NCBI RefSeq assembly: GCF_006711645.1
Contig: NZ_CP041247.1
Location: forward strand, 3,906,001-3,970,000
Length of the DNA: 64,000 nucleotides
Source: Klebsiella electrica
Lineage (GTDB): Bacteria > Pseudomonadota > Gammaproteobacteria > Enterobacterales > Enterobacteriaceae
Direction of reading: 5' to 3'
The notes below the pieces were generated by a model. The model was not told the origin of the DNA and ran no database searches. It was given only the letters and a program-made list of their open reading frames with translations. The position numbers and the translations under genes were made by a program. Shown one piece after another: positions 1 through 10,089 of the stretch (positions are counted from its first letter, which is position 1; each line of letters opens with the position of its first letter).

Positions 1-513
1 GAACCCCAAAACGTGAAGGATGAAGAATAAACTCAGACTTAATAACTTATCTGGATAAGCATTTAATGCAAGTAAGATTTCTGATTTCCGGCGTGCGTCT
101 CATCTCATTTACTAATGATTATTCAGCCAGTTACCGGCAATACAACAAAGAAGGAGGCGTGCAACAGCCTGTAAAAAATCATGCTAATAAATTTCATTTT
201 AATAGTGATACAGACCATAAATATGGCGAAATTTAAATATAAACCTTTAATTATTGGGCTATCGGTGCGCTTTTATTCCACAATCGCCACGCCTGAATCA
301 GCTTATTCAATATCTTCAGATTGCCTCGGCAGGCGCCATATTGCGGGCAGTGAGCACGCGGCGGAACCGCGATGACGTACCGCCAGCCAGCAGCGCTACC
401 CGTATTCAAAAATACCCGTGAAACACTGAGTAAACTCGATTCGCTCTCGCCGAAAGCCCGTCGCGAGGCAGGTATTACCCCGGCGTTAATATCCATTGTC
501 GTAAATGAGGGCG
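1..513. other. no gene recognised
   Basis: I see no convincing gene here. Short open frames exist on both strands, but they lack a clear ribosome binding site, family resemblance or sensible composition. The first 250 bases are AT-rich and the remainder has ordinary composition. Confidence 0.5.
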
Positions 514-546
514 CAAAAAAAGGCCGCTTTCGCGACCTTATTTTTT
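514..546. terminator. bidirectional rho-independent terminator
   Basis: An A-run, a stem of about eight pairs (one mismatch) around a TTTC loop, and a T-run follow one another. In minus orientation it lies just past the stop codon of the repeat-bearing exported protein, which it probably terminates. Confidence 0.65.
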
Positions 547-561
547 ACAACGCCACCGGGA

Positions 562-984
562 TTATTCGGTAACTTTATTTTTCAGCTCTTCCGCACCCTG
601 CCTGGTTTTATCCCAGCCTTTTTCGCTAGCGGATTTGGTTTTATCCCAACCTTTTTCGGTGGCGGATTTGGTTTTATTCCAGCCTTTTTCCGTCCCTTCT
701 TTGGTCTTATCCCAACCCTTCTCCGTGCCTTCTTTGGTCTTATGCCAGGCTTTTTGAGCGTCTTCGCTTACCTGGCTGCTCACGCTGTCGCTTTTACCTT
801 GCGCCGCGTGCTCGGATTTCAGCTTCAGCTCCTTGCCCTCGTTCTGGGCCTGGTGCAGTTTTTCTTTCGCCGTATTCGCCCCTTCATGGGCCGCCGCGAC
901 GGTATCATCAGTTGCGTGTGTTGTCGCAGCAAAAACAGGGGCTGCTACCAGAATCGCAGATAACGCAATCATTGCTTTTTTCAT
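562..984 (-). CDS. exported protein with five 11-residue KGWDKTKEGTE-type repeats
   Basis: A 140-residue protein of unknown function. I chose the second of two adjacent ATGs because GAGAGG sits about five bases before it. Residues 1-19 form a signal peptide ending VFA, so the mature protein should be periplasmic. Residues 78-132 are five consecutive 11-residue units with the pattern K-[GA]-W-x-K-T-[KR]-x-[GA]-[TS]-E. The mature part is highly charged and has no cysteine. The 11-residue period and Lys/Glu/Thr composition recall LEA-type amphipathic helices, which are linked to desiccation or membrane protection; that is an analogy, not an assignment. It has its own downstream terminator and appears monocistronic. 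Confidence 0.8.
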   Translation of the reverse strand: MKKAMIALSAILVAAPVFAATTHATDDTVAAAHEGANTAKEKLHQAQNEGKELKLKSEHAAQGKSDSVSSQVSEDAQKAWHKTKEGTEKGWDKTKEGTEKGWNKTKSATEKGWDKTKSASEKGWDKTRQGAEELKNKVTE

Positions 985-1205
985 CATTTCCTCTCTAACG
1001 TGCTTAATGTTATGAGTCATCAACAGCATGGCATAACATTCCGGTCATGGCATTAGGGATAGTTCTTAAAACCAGAACCGTCTTCTTTTCCCCGTTTTCA
1101 GGCTAACCATCATCCTGATCAGGATACGCCAGAATATTCCGCTAAGTTGTTACAACTTATGAAATTTGTTTTTCATATACCTGCCGTTTATTTTTATACG
1201 CGAAT

Positions 1206-1224
1206 ACTTATCAAAATCATTATA
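1206..1224. promoter_or_regulatory. candidate Fur box
   Basis: These 19 bases match the classical Fur consensus at 13 of 19 positions, including nine consecutive matches in the right half (AATCATTAT). The site lies about 30 bases before the start of an iron/siderophore-type binding protein, which fits iron repression. It is a by-eye match and has not been scored. Confidence 0.5.
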
Positions 1225-1252
1225 GTTATAAGTAAGCGACGGAAATCAAATT

Positions 1253-2371
1253 ATGGCAAGAAAATCAGTAAGTTCTCTCATTCTTACTGGGTTAATCTCG
1301 ATCCCCGTTATCAGCCACGCAACGCAATATCCCCTCACGGTCACCGATCTCGATGGCCACCAGATAACGCTCCAGCACGAACCCCAGCGCATCATCCTGC
1401 AGGACGGGCGGGATCTTATGTCGCTGGCGCTGCTGGACCGGGACAACCCGTTTAAACGCGTTGTGGCCTGGAACAATCTGGCGAAAAAACAGGACGTGGC
1501 GACCTGGAAAATGCTGCAACAGAAGTGGCCGCAATCGGCGGCGATTCTCGATATGGGCTTTAGTGACAAGGGCAACGTTGACCTGGAAAGCGTGCTCTCC
1601 CGCCAGCCCGACCTGATGATTGCCCAGCTACGCGCGAAGCCGGCGCTAACCGAAAGCGGGGTTATCAGCAAACTTAGCGCGCTGAATATTCCGGTGTTAT
1701 TTGTGGATTATGAGGTCAATCCTGCCCGCGATACCGCTCCCAGCATCGATCTGTTAGGCCAGGTGCTCAACCGCGAGAGCAACGCCAAAGCCTATACCGA
1801 TTTCTATCGCCAGCACCTGCAGGCTATCGAACAGAAAACGGCCACTATCGCCCCGAAAGCCACGGTCTTTGTCGAAGCGATCGCCGGCAATAGCGATGCC
1901 TGCTGCTTTACCCACGGACACAGCGGTTGGGGGGGACTGGTGGAAGCCGTCGGCGCCACCAATATTGGCTCGCAGGTCCTGCCCGGCGCCTCCGGTTTCG
2001 TGGCGCTGGAAAAAATTATCAGCATGAAGCCCGATGCCTACATCATGACCGGTTCGAAACGCGGCAACAGCCAGGTCCTGCCGTTAGGCTATCAGGTCAG
2101 CAAGCAGGAGGTTAATGCCCAGGGCGAGGCGCTGCTGGCACGAACCGGCGTCAGCGATATCCCGGCGGTAAAAGCGCAGCGGGCCTACGGGGTTTACCAC
2201 CATTTCTACAACCATCCGTGGAATATCGTCGGCATGGAGTATCTGGCAAAAGATATCTACCCGCAGGCGTTTACCGCGCTGAATCCCGATGAGACCTATC
2301 ACGAGATCGTGCGTCGCTTCACCTCCCTGCCGGACCTGCCGTTCGTCTTTTCCTGGAAACAGGGTGAATAA
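1253..2371 (+). CDS. ABC transporter periplasmic binding protein, iron/siderophore type
   Basis: A 372-residue protein with an N-terminal signal peptide (about residues 1-23, ending SHA) followed by a FecB/BtuF/TroA-type fold. It contains the usual start of such proteins (V-T-D-L-D-G-H-Q, then P-Q-R-I-I) and the late G-x-x-x-G-x-x-x-L-V-E-A-V-G-A segment. It should bind a ferric chelate, or possibly a corrinoid, in the periplasm and deliver it to the permease encoded 5 bp downstream. The system resembles the Yersinia Yiu importers as I remember them, but the ligand cannot be read from sequence. A Fur-like site precedes it. No TonB-dependent receptor gene is adjacent. Confidence 0.85.
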   Translation: MARKSVSSLILTGLISIPVISHATQYPLTVTDLDGHQITLQHEPQRIILQDGRDLMSLALLDRDNPFKRVVAWNNLAKKQDVATWKMLQQKWPQSAAILDMGFSDKGNVDLESVLSRQPDLMIAQLRAKPALTESGVISKLSALNIPVLFVDYEVNPARDTAPSIDLLGQVLNRESNAKAYTDFYRQHLQAIEQKTATIAPKATVFVEAIAGNSDACCFTHGHSGWGGLVEAVGATNIGSQVLPGASGFVALEKIISMKPDAYIMTGSKRGNSQVLPLGYQVSKQEVNAQGEALLARTGVSDIPAVKAQRAYGVYHHFYNHPWNIVGMEYLAKDIYPQAFTALNPDETYHEIVRRFTSLPDLPFVFSWKQGE

Positions 2372-2376
2372 TCGAC

Positions 2377-3459
2377 ATGAGTTCGACGACTGAATCCGAT
2401 ATCCACACGCTGAACGCTGGCCCCGACAGCGCCATGACGCACTACCGTCGCATTCTGCGCCGCCGTGTCGTCTTGCTGCTGCTGTTGCTGCTGCTGATCG
2501 TCGCCTCGCTGCTACTCGACTTTGTGCTCGGGCCGTCAGGCATGTCGCTGCATACCCTGTGGCAAACCCTGACGGATCCCGGCAGCGCAGCGGCCGGAAC
2601 GCGGGTGATTGTCTGGGATATTCGTATGCCCTACGCGCTGATGGCGGTGGTGGTTGGCCTTGCGCTGGGGCTGGCTGGCGCCGAGATGCAAACTATCCTC
2701 AATAATCCGCTCGCCAGCCCTTTTACCCTCGGCGTCTCCTCGGCGGCGGCGTTCGGCGCGGCGCTGGCTATCGTGCTGGGGATTGGGATTCCCGGCATTC
2801 CCGGCCAGTGGTTTACCTCCGCTAACGCGTTTCTGTTTGCCCTGCTGGCCGCCCTGCTGCTGGACGGCGTAACCCGCTGGACCCAGGTCGCCACTTCCGG
2901 GGTCATTTTATTTGGTATCGCGCTGGTATTTACCTTTAACGCCCTGGTGTCGATGCTGCAATTTGTTGCCAACGAGGACACGCTGCAGGGGCTGGTATTC
3001 TGGACTATGGGCAGTATCGATCGCGCCTCATGGCAAAAGGTGGGGATTCTGTTTGCCGTCCTGGCGGTCGTGATGCCGCTTTCCATGCTCAATGCCTGGA
3101 AGCTGACCGCGCTGCGCCTCGGCGAAGACCGGGCTATCAGCTTTGGCATCAACGTCCGTCGCCTGCGTCTGACCACGCTGTTGCGAATCAGCATCCTGTC
3201 GGCGCTGTCGGTGGCCTTCGTTGGCCCAATCGGCTTTATTGGCCTCGTCGCGCCGCATATCGCACGCCTGGTTTTTGGTGAGGATCACCGCTTTTATCTG
3301 CCCGCCAGCGCCTTGACTGGCGCCCTGGTGCTGTCACTGGCCTCGGTGGCGTCGAAAAATTTGCTGCCTGGGGCGATAATCCCGGTAGGGATCGTCACCT
3401 CGCTGGTCGGCGTTCCTTTCTTCCTGAGTATTATTTTACGCCATCGGGGGAACGTATGA
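2377..3459 (+). CDS. ABC transporter permease, FecCD family
   Basis: A 360-residue FecCD/BtuC-type integral membrane permease. About 30 cytoplasmic N-terminal residues precede the first leucine-rich membrane segment, and roughly nine to ten hydrophobic segments follow. Family landmarks include the R-M-P region near residue 75, the G-x-x-x-Q-x-x-x-x-N-P-L-A-x-P motif near residue 105, and the C-terminal G-x-I-x-F-x-G-L-x-x-P-H-x-x-R coupling region near residue 280. It starts 5 bp after the binding-protein gene and overlaps the ATPase gene by ATGA, so the three genes are one operon. It transports the same ferric chelate or corrinoid-like substrate. Confidence 0.9.
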   Translation: MSSTTESDIHTLNAGPDSAMTHYRRILRRRVVLLLLLLLLIVASLLLDFVLGPSGMSLHTLWQTLTDPGSAAAGTRVIVWDIRMPYALMAVVVGLALGLAGAEMQTILNNPLASPFTLGVSSAAAFGAALAIVLGIGIPGIPGQWFTSANAFLFALLAALLLDGVTRWTQVATSGVILFGIALVFTFNALVSMLQFVANEDTLQGLVFWTMGSIDRASWQKVGILFAVLAVVMPLSMLNAWKLTALRLGEDRAISFGINVRRLRLTTLLRISILSALSVAFVGPIGFIGLVAPHIARLVFGEDHRFYLPASALTGALVLSLASVASKNLLPGAIIPVGIVTSLVGVPFFLSIILRHRGNV

Positions 3460-4247
3460 GCCTGCACACCTCGGCGGAATCAGGGCTGGCGCTCGGTCAT
3501 TTCAACGCCGGTTATCCGAAACGTCAGGTCATTCACGATCTGACCGTCCCCCATCTGCCGCGCGGCAAAATCACCGCGCTTCTCGGCCCCAACGGTAGCG
3601 GAAAATCCACGCTGATGCGGGCGATGGCCGGCCTTGGCCCGTCGACGGGAGAATTGTCGCTGGCCGGGGAAAACCTGCTGACGCTGCCGTTCGCCAGGCG
3701 CGCGGAAAAAGTGGTCTATCTGCCGCAAACGCTGCCTGCGGGCGTGCATCTGCACGTACTGGAGTCGATTATCGTCGCCCGACACGCTGCCGGCGGCGTA
3801 CGTGCAGATAGTGAGGAGGAAGTGATGTCCCTGCTGCGCCAGTTAGGCATAGCGCATCTGGCGTTACGCTACCTTGACCAGCTCTCCGGCGGGCAAAAAC
3901 AGCTCGTCGGCCTGGCCCAGTCACTTATCCGTCAGCCGTCATTACTCCTGCTGGATGAGCCGCTCAGCGCGCTGGATTTGAACTATCAGTTTCACGTGAT
4001 GGACCTGGTTCGCCGGGAGACTCGGCGGCGCAATATCATCACCCTGGTCGTGGTGCATGATATTAATATTGCCCTGCGCCATGCCGATCATGTGCTGATG
4101 CTAAAGGAAGGCCGACTGCTGGCCGACGGCGCGCCGTCGCAGGTGATTACCCCGGAGATACTCGCGACGGTCTATGGCGTACGCGGACGGATTGAGCCCT
4201 GCTCACAGGGAATCATGCAGGTGATTATCGACGGCCTGGCGGAGTGA
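3456..4247 (+). CDS. ABC transporter ATP-binding protein, FecE/BtuD type
   Basis: A 263-residue cytoplasmic ATPase. Walker A is GPNGSGKST at residues 44-52, the signature is LSGGQ at 143-147, and Walker B is LLLLDEP a few residues later, with the H-loop in V-V-V-H-D. The length is normal for this family. Its ATG overlaps the permease stop (ATGA), which implies translational coupling. It powers the importer encoded by the two preceding genes and is the last gene of the operon. Confidence 0.9.
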   Translation: MSLHTSAESGLALGHFNAGYPKRQVIHDLTVPHLPRGKITALLGPNGSGKSTLMRAMAGLGPSTGELSLAGENLLTLPFARRAEKVVYLPQTLPAGVHLHVLESIIVARHAAGGVRADSEEEVMSLLRQLGIAHLALRYLDQLSGGQKQLVGLAQSLIRQPSLLLLDEPLSALDLNYQFHVMDLVRRETRRRNIITLVVVHDINIALRHADHVLMLKEGRLLADGAPSQVITPEILATVYGVRGRIEPCSQGIMQVIIDGLAE

Positions 4248-4255
4248 GAATAAGA

Positions 4256-4289
4256 CGCCGTCCGGGTAAACAACGATGCCCGGTCGGCG
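4256..4289. terminator. hairpin after the iron ABC operon
   Basis: A 10-bp GC-rich stem (CGCCG, unpaired T, CCGGG on one arm) closes a 12-base loop nine bases after the ATPase stop. There is no U-run, so it could be a REP-like element or a 3'-end stabiliser rather than a true intrinsic terminator. Confidence 0.45.
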
Positions 4290-4503
4290 CCGGATTCACG
4301 GCGTTGGCAAACTAAACGTTAACCTCCGGGATACAAACAGGCTTTCGTCCATTGCCAGCCGCACCATGCTCATCCCGGCGTGCCCCCCTCTCCGCTAACG
4401 CCGGGAACGATGCTCCCCGCTCCCGCTGCGCCGTTTTTTTGCCCGGCTTCTCACTTTATCGATCGCGGCGTTTCGTTCATCATCAGGCTATGCTTAAATA
4501 AGC

Positions 4504-4515
4504 TAAACCGGTTTA
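4504..4515. promoter_or_regulatory. ScrR-type operator upstream of scrK
   Basis: The perfect 12-bp palindrome TAAACCGGTTTA has the central CG typical of LacI-family operators. It lies 30 bp before scrK and matches the operator before scrY. ScrR control of both transcription units is established for the enteric scr regulons. Confidence 0.8.
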
Positions 4516-4544
4516 ATTAAGTTTAGCATTGAGGTGGAAACAGT

Positions 4545-5468
4545 ATGAATGCAAAAGTATGGGTACTTGGCGATGCGGTGGTGGACCTGCTGCCGGAAAG
4601 CGGCGGTCGCCTGTTGCAGTGCCCCGGCGGCGCGCCGGCCAATGTGGCGGTAGGCGTCGCCCGCCTGGGCGGCAACAGCGGGTTTATCGGCCGCGTCGGC
4701 GACGATCCCTTTGGGCGTTTTATGCAGCAAACTCTGCGCCACGAACAGGTGGATATCCGCTACATGCACGCTGACCCGCAGCACCGGACGTCTACCGTGG
4801 TGGTCGATCTCGACGGCGAGGGGGAGAGAACCTTTACCTTTATGGTGCGCCCCAGCGCGGACCTGTTTTTACAGCCGGAAGACCTGCCGTCCTTCGCCGC
4901 CAACGAATGGCTGCACGTCTGCTCCATCGCGCTCAGCGCCGAGCCCAGCCGCAGCACCACCTTCGCGGCGATGGAGAGAATCAAATTAGCCGGCGGCCGG
5001 GTCAGCTTCGACCCCAATATTCGCGCGGATCTCTGGCAGGATCCGGAGCTGCTACGCACCTGTCTCGACCGCGCGCTGCGTCTGGCGAACGTGGTGAAGC
5101 TGTCCGAAGAAGAGCTGGCGCTGATCGGCGGCAGCGATGATGTCTCCGCGGGGATAGCCGCCCTGACCCGGCGCTATCAGCCAGAACTCCTGCTGGTCAC
5201 TCAGGGCAAAGCCGGCGTGCTCGCCGCTTTTCAGCAACAGTTCACCCACTTCCCCGCCCAGCCGGTGGTCAGCGTCGATACCACCGGCGCAGGCGATGCA
5301 TTTGTCGCCGGGCTGCTTGCCAGCCTTGCCGCTAAGGGAATGCCCGCGGATCTCGCGGCGCTGGAACCGGCAATTATGCAGGCACAAACCTGCGGGGCGC
5401 TGGCCACTACCGCCAAAGGGGCGATGACCGCCCTGCCCTACCAGCACGATCTGCATCACTCATTTTGA
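4545..5468 (+). CDS. scrK: fructokinase ScrK
   Basis: A 307-residue cytoplasmic PfkB/ribokinase-family kinase that phosphorylates the fructose released by ScrB to fructose 6-phosphate. PfkB signature 1 is around residues 28-55 (G-G-A-P-A-N-V-A). Signature 2 is DTTGAGDAF at 245-253, where the last Asp is the catalytic base and the preceding glycines form the anion hole. GAGG lies 8-11 bases before the ATG. It is the first scr gene and has its own operator and promoter, followed by a hairpin and then the scrYAB unit, as in the known Klebsiella and pUR400 systems. Confidence 0.93.
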   Translation: MNAKVWVLGDAVVDLLPESGGRLLQCPGGAPANVAVGVARLGGNSGFIGRVGDDPFGRFMQQTLRHEQVDIRYMHADPQHRTSTVVVDLDGEGERTFTFMVRPSADLFLQPEDLPSFAANEWLHVCSIALSAEPSRSTTFAAMERIKLAGGRVSFDPNIRADLWQDPELLRTCLDRALRLANVVKLSEEELALIGGSDDVSAGIAALTRRYQPELLLVTQGKAGVLAAFQQQFTHFPAQPVVSVDTTGAGDAFVAGLLASLAAKGMPADLAALEPAIMQAQTCGALATTAKGAMTALPYQHDLHHSF

Positions 5469-5475
5469 TCCTTTC

Positions 5476-5493
5476 GGGCTGCTCCGGCAGCCC
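5476..5493 (+). terminator. hairpin between scrK and scrY
   Basis: A perfect 7-bp stem (GGGCTGC/GCAGCCC) with a TCCG loop lies seven bases after the scrK stop. It is followed only by a weak T-containing stretch, so termination is probably partial. Confidence 0.55.
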
Positions 5494-5518
5494 ACTTTGT
5501 TGCATCCATCACATTTAT

Positions 5519-5530
5519 TAAATCGGTTTA
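5519..5530. promoter_or_regulatory. imperfect ScrR-type operator upstream of scrY
   Basis: TAAATCGGTTTA differs from the perfect operator by one base. It lies 57 bp upstream of the stronger copy before scrY, a spacing that could allow two ScrR dimers to act together. Confidence 0.55.
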
Positions 5531-5547
5531 GCAATTTCTATTTCCAG

Positions 5548-5570
5548 ATGTTAAAGGTCATGTTTAACAT
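5548..5570. promoter_or_regulatory. inverted repeat in the scrY promoter
   Basis: ATGTTAAA and TTTAACAT form perfect 8-bp arms around a 7-bp spacer, between the two ScrR-type operators. It does not match the CRP consensus. It may be a regulator site or overlap the promoter elements. Confidence 0.4.
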
Positions 5571-5575
5571 AGCGC

Positions 5576-5589
5576 CTAAACCGGTTTAG
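5576..5589. promoter_or_regulatory. ScrR-type operator proximal to scrY
   Basis: A perfect 14-bp palindrome, CTAAACCGGTTTAG, 46 bp before the scrY start. It contains the same 12-bp core as the scrK operator and is the best-matching ScrR site in the window. Confidence 0.8.
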
Positions 5590-7152
<1,563 letters not shown>

Positions 7153-7288
7153 CGGCTAGCGTCTGACGCCAGAAAAACCGGGGCGGCGGCGAGTCGGCCA
7201 GCGCCCCGGACACAATAACGACGCAGAAACTGCGCCCCCGTGCACACGGGACCACAACACGAAAATCATTACGCATTCAGAGGGTACT

Positions 7289-8659
7289 ATGGATTTTGAA
7301 CAGATTTCCCGCTCGCTGCTTCCGCTTCTGGGAGGCAAGGAAAACATTGCCAGCGCCGCGCACTGCGCCACGCGCCTGCGTCTGGTACTGGTCGATGATG
7401 CGCTCGCCGACCAGCAGGCTATCGGCAAAATTGAAGGCGTAAAAGGATGTTTTCGCAACGCCGGACAGATGCAGATTATTTTTGGCACCGGGGTCGTAAA
7501 CAAAGTTTACGCCGCCTTTATTCAGGCCGCCGGCATCGGCGAATCCAGCAAATCGGAAGCCGCCGACATCGCGGCGAAAAAGCTTAATCCGTTCCAGCGT
7601 ATCGCTCGCCTGCTGTCGAACATCTTCGTACCGATCATTCCGGCCATCGTCGCCTCCGGCCTGCTGATGGGCCTGCTCGGCATGGTCAAAACCTACGGCT
7701 GGGTCGACCCGGGCAACGCTATCTACATCATGCTGGATATGTGCAGTTCGGCGGCGTTTATTATTCTGCCGATCCTGATTGGCTTTACCGCCGCCCGCGA
7801 ATTCGGCGGTAACCCCTATCTCGGCGCGACGCTCGGCGGCATTCTGACCCACCCGGCGCTGACCAACGCCTGGGGCGTGGCCGCCGGTTTCCATACCATG
7901 AACTTCTTCGGCCTCGAGATCGCCATGATCGGCTATCAGGGAACGGTGTTCCCGGTGCTGCTGGCGGTGTGGTTTATGAGCATCGTTGAGAAGCAGCTGC
8001 GCCGCGTGATCCCCGATGCGCTGGACCTGATCCTGACGCCGTTCCTGACGGTGATTATTTCCGGTTTTATCGCCCTGCTGATTATCGGCCCGGCGGGTCG
8101 CGCGCTGGGTGACGGCATTTCATTCATTCTCAGCACCCTGATTAGCCACGCCGGCTGGCTGGCCGGACTGCTGTTTGGCGGTCTCTATTCGGTTATTGTG
8201 ATCACCGGTATTCACCACAGCTTCCACGCCATCGAAGCGGGCCTGCTGGGCAACCCGTCCATCGGCGTCAACTTCCTGCTGCCGATTTGGGCAATGGCCA
8301 ACGTCGCCCAGGGCGGGGCCTGTCTGGCGGTGTGGTTTAAAACCAAAGATATCAAAATCAAAGCCATTGCCCTGCCGTCGGCGTTTTCCGCTATGCTGGG
8401 CATCACCGAAGCGGCGATTTTTGGTATCAACTTACGCTTTATGAAGCCGTTTATCGCCGCGCTGATCGGCGGGGCGGCGGGCGGCGCGTGGGTCGTCTCC
8501 ATGCACGTCTACATGACCGCGGTGGGCCTGACGGCGATTCCCGGTATGGCTATCGTGCAGGCCAGCTCGCTGCTGAACTACATTATCGGGATGGTCATCG
8601 CCTTCGGCGTTGCCTTTATCGTCTCCCTGCTGCTGAAATACAAAACGGACGCGGAATAA
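7289..8659 (+). CDS. scrA: PTS sucrose-specific EIIBC component ScrA
   Basis: A 456-residue inner-membrane PTS permease that imports sucrose as sucrose 6-phosphate. The EIIB domain is N-terminal (about residues 1-85), with phosphorylatable Cys26 in A-A-H-C-A-T-R-L. The EIIC domain follows with about ten membrane segments and the conserved G-I-H-H-S region. There is no EIIA domain, so it should take phosphate from the glucose EIIA (Crr), as known for this family. GAGGG precedes the ATG. Its TAA overlaps the scrB ATG by one base. Confidence 0.93.
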   Translation: MDFEQISRSLLPLLGGKENIASAAHCATRLRLVLVDDALADQQAIGKIEGVKGCFRNAGQMQIIFGTGVVNKVYAAFIQAAGIGESSKSEAADIAAKKLNPFQRIARLLSNIFVPIIPAIVASGLLMGLLGMVKTYGWVDPGNAIYIMLDMCSSAAFIILPILIGFTAAREFGGNPYLGATLGGILTHPALTNAWGVAAGFHTMNFFGLEIAMIGYQGTVFPVLLAVWFMSIVEKQLRRVIPDALDLILTPFLTVIISGFIALLIIGPAGRALGDGISFILSTLISHAGWLAGLLFGGLYSVIVITGIHHSFHAIEAGLLGNPSIGVNFLLPIWAMANVAQGGACLAVWFKTKDIKIKAIALPSAFSAMLGITEAAIFGINLRFMKPFIAALIGGAAGGAWVVSMHVYMTAVGLTAIPGMAIVQASSLLNYIIGMVIAFGVAFIVSLLLKYKTDAE

Positions 8660-10059
8660 TGTCACTTCCATCACGCCTGCCTGCGATTTTGCAGGCCGTT
8701 ATGCAGGGCCAGCCGCGCGCGCTGGCCGATAGTCACTATCCTCGCTGGCACCATGCGCCGGTCACCGGGCTGATGAACGACCCCAACGGCTTTGTCGAAT
8801 TTGCCGGGCGCTATCACCTGTTCTATCAGTGGAACCCGCTCGCCTGCGACCATAAGTTCAAATGCTGGGGGCACTGGAGTTCTGCCGATCTGCTGCACTG
8901 GCGGCATGAACCGATTGCGCTGATGCCGGACGAGGAGTATGACCGCAACGGCTGCTACTCAGGCAGCGCGGTGGATAATCATGGGGCGCTGACCCTGTGC
9001 TATACCGGCAACGTCAAGTTTGCCGACGGCAGCCGAACCGCCTGGCAGTGCCTGGCGACGGAAAATGCCGACGGCACCTTCAGCAAGCTGGGGCCGGTCC
9101 TGCCGCTGCCGGAGGGCTATACCGGCCACGTGCGCGACCCGAAAGTATGGCGGCATGAAGGCCGCTGGTACATGGTTTTGGGTGCCCAGAATCGACAAGA
9201 ACGCGGCAAGGTGCTGCTGTTCAGCTCTGTGGATCTCCATCAATGGATCAACGAAGGCGAAATCGCCGGCGCCGGCATCAACGGACTGCACGATGCCGGT
9301 TACATGTGGGAGTGTCCGGACCTGTTCCCGCTCGCCGACCAGCATATTCTGATTTGCTGCCCGCAGGGGATAGCCCGCGAGAAAGAGCGCTACCTCAACA
9401 GCTATCCGGCGGTGTGGATGGCCGGCAGCTTCGACTATGCCAGCGCCGCCTTCACGCACGGCGCGTTGCACGAACTGGATGCCGGGTTTGAGTTCTACGC
9501 CCCGCAAACCATGCAGACCAGCGATGGCCGTCGGCTGCTGGTCGGCTGGATGGGCGTACCGGACGGCGAGGAGATGCGCCAGCCGACGCGAGCCCACGGC
9601 TGGATCCACCAGATGACCTGCCTGCGCGAACTGGCGTGGGTGGACGGCAAACTCTTTCAGCGCCCGCTGCGCGAACTGAGCGCCCTGCGCGGCGAAGCCC
9701 GCGGCTGGCAGGGCAACGTTCTGCCGCTGGCACCGCTGGAAATCGCCCTCGAGACCGCCGGTGACGACGCGTTAAGTCTCGATTTCGGCGGCGCGTTAAC
9801 CCTTGAGCGCGACGGCAGCGGAATCCGCCTGGCGCGATGCAGCCTCGCCAACGACGAGATGCTCTATCGTTACTGGCGCGGCGAAGTCCGCTCGCTGCGG
9901 ATTTTTATCGACCGCTCGAGCGTGGAGATTTTCATTAACGATGGCGAAGGGGTCATGAGCAGCCGCCTGTTCCCGGACTATCCCGCACAGCTGGTTTTCA
10001 GCGGCGCGACGCCGGCAACATTCTGCTACTGGCCGCTGGAGCCATGCATGGTAGAATAA
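8659..10059 (+). CDS. scrB: sucrose-6-phosphate hydrolase ScrB
   Basis: A 466-residue cytoplasmic GH32 invertase that hydrolyses sucrose 6-phosphate to glucose 6-phosphate and fructose. The nucleophile motif M-N-D-P-N-G is at residues 39-44 (Asp41), the R-D-P transition-state motif is at 159-161, and the acid/base motif E-C-P-D is at 218-221 (Glu218). The C-terminal beta-sandwich includes the family segment D-R-S-S-V-E-I-F. I chose the ATG that overlaps the scrA stop; the open frame extends further upstream but only inside scrA. The fructose product feeds ScrK. Confidence 0.93.
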   Translation: MSLPSRLPAILQAVMQGQPRALADSHYPRWHHAPVTGLMNDPNGFVEFAGRYHLFYQWNPLACDHKFKCWGHWSSADLLHWRHEPIALMPDEEYDRNGCYSGSAVDNHGALTLCYTGNVKFADGSRTAWQCLATENADGTFSKLGPVLPLPEGYTGHVRDPKVWRHEGRWYMVLGAQNRQERGKVLLFSSVDLHQWINEGEIAGAGINGLHDAGYMWECPDLFPLADQHILICCPQGIAREKERYLNSYPAVWMAGSFDYASAAFTHGALHELDAGFEFYAPQTMQTSDGRRLLVGWMGVPDGEEMRQPTRAHGWIHQMTCLRELAWVDGKLFQRPLRELSALRGEARGWQGNVLPLAPLEIALETAGDDALSLDFGGALTLERDGSGIRLARCSLANDEMLYRYWRGEVRSLRIFIDRSSVEIFINDGEGVMSSRLFPDYPAQLVFSGATPATFCYWPLEPCMVE

Positions 10060-10089
10060 GCGTTTTGCTTTCAGGCGCATGTTGTTGTG

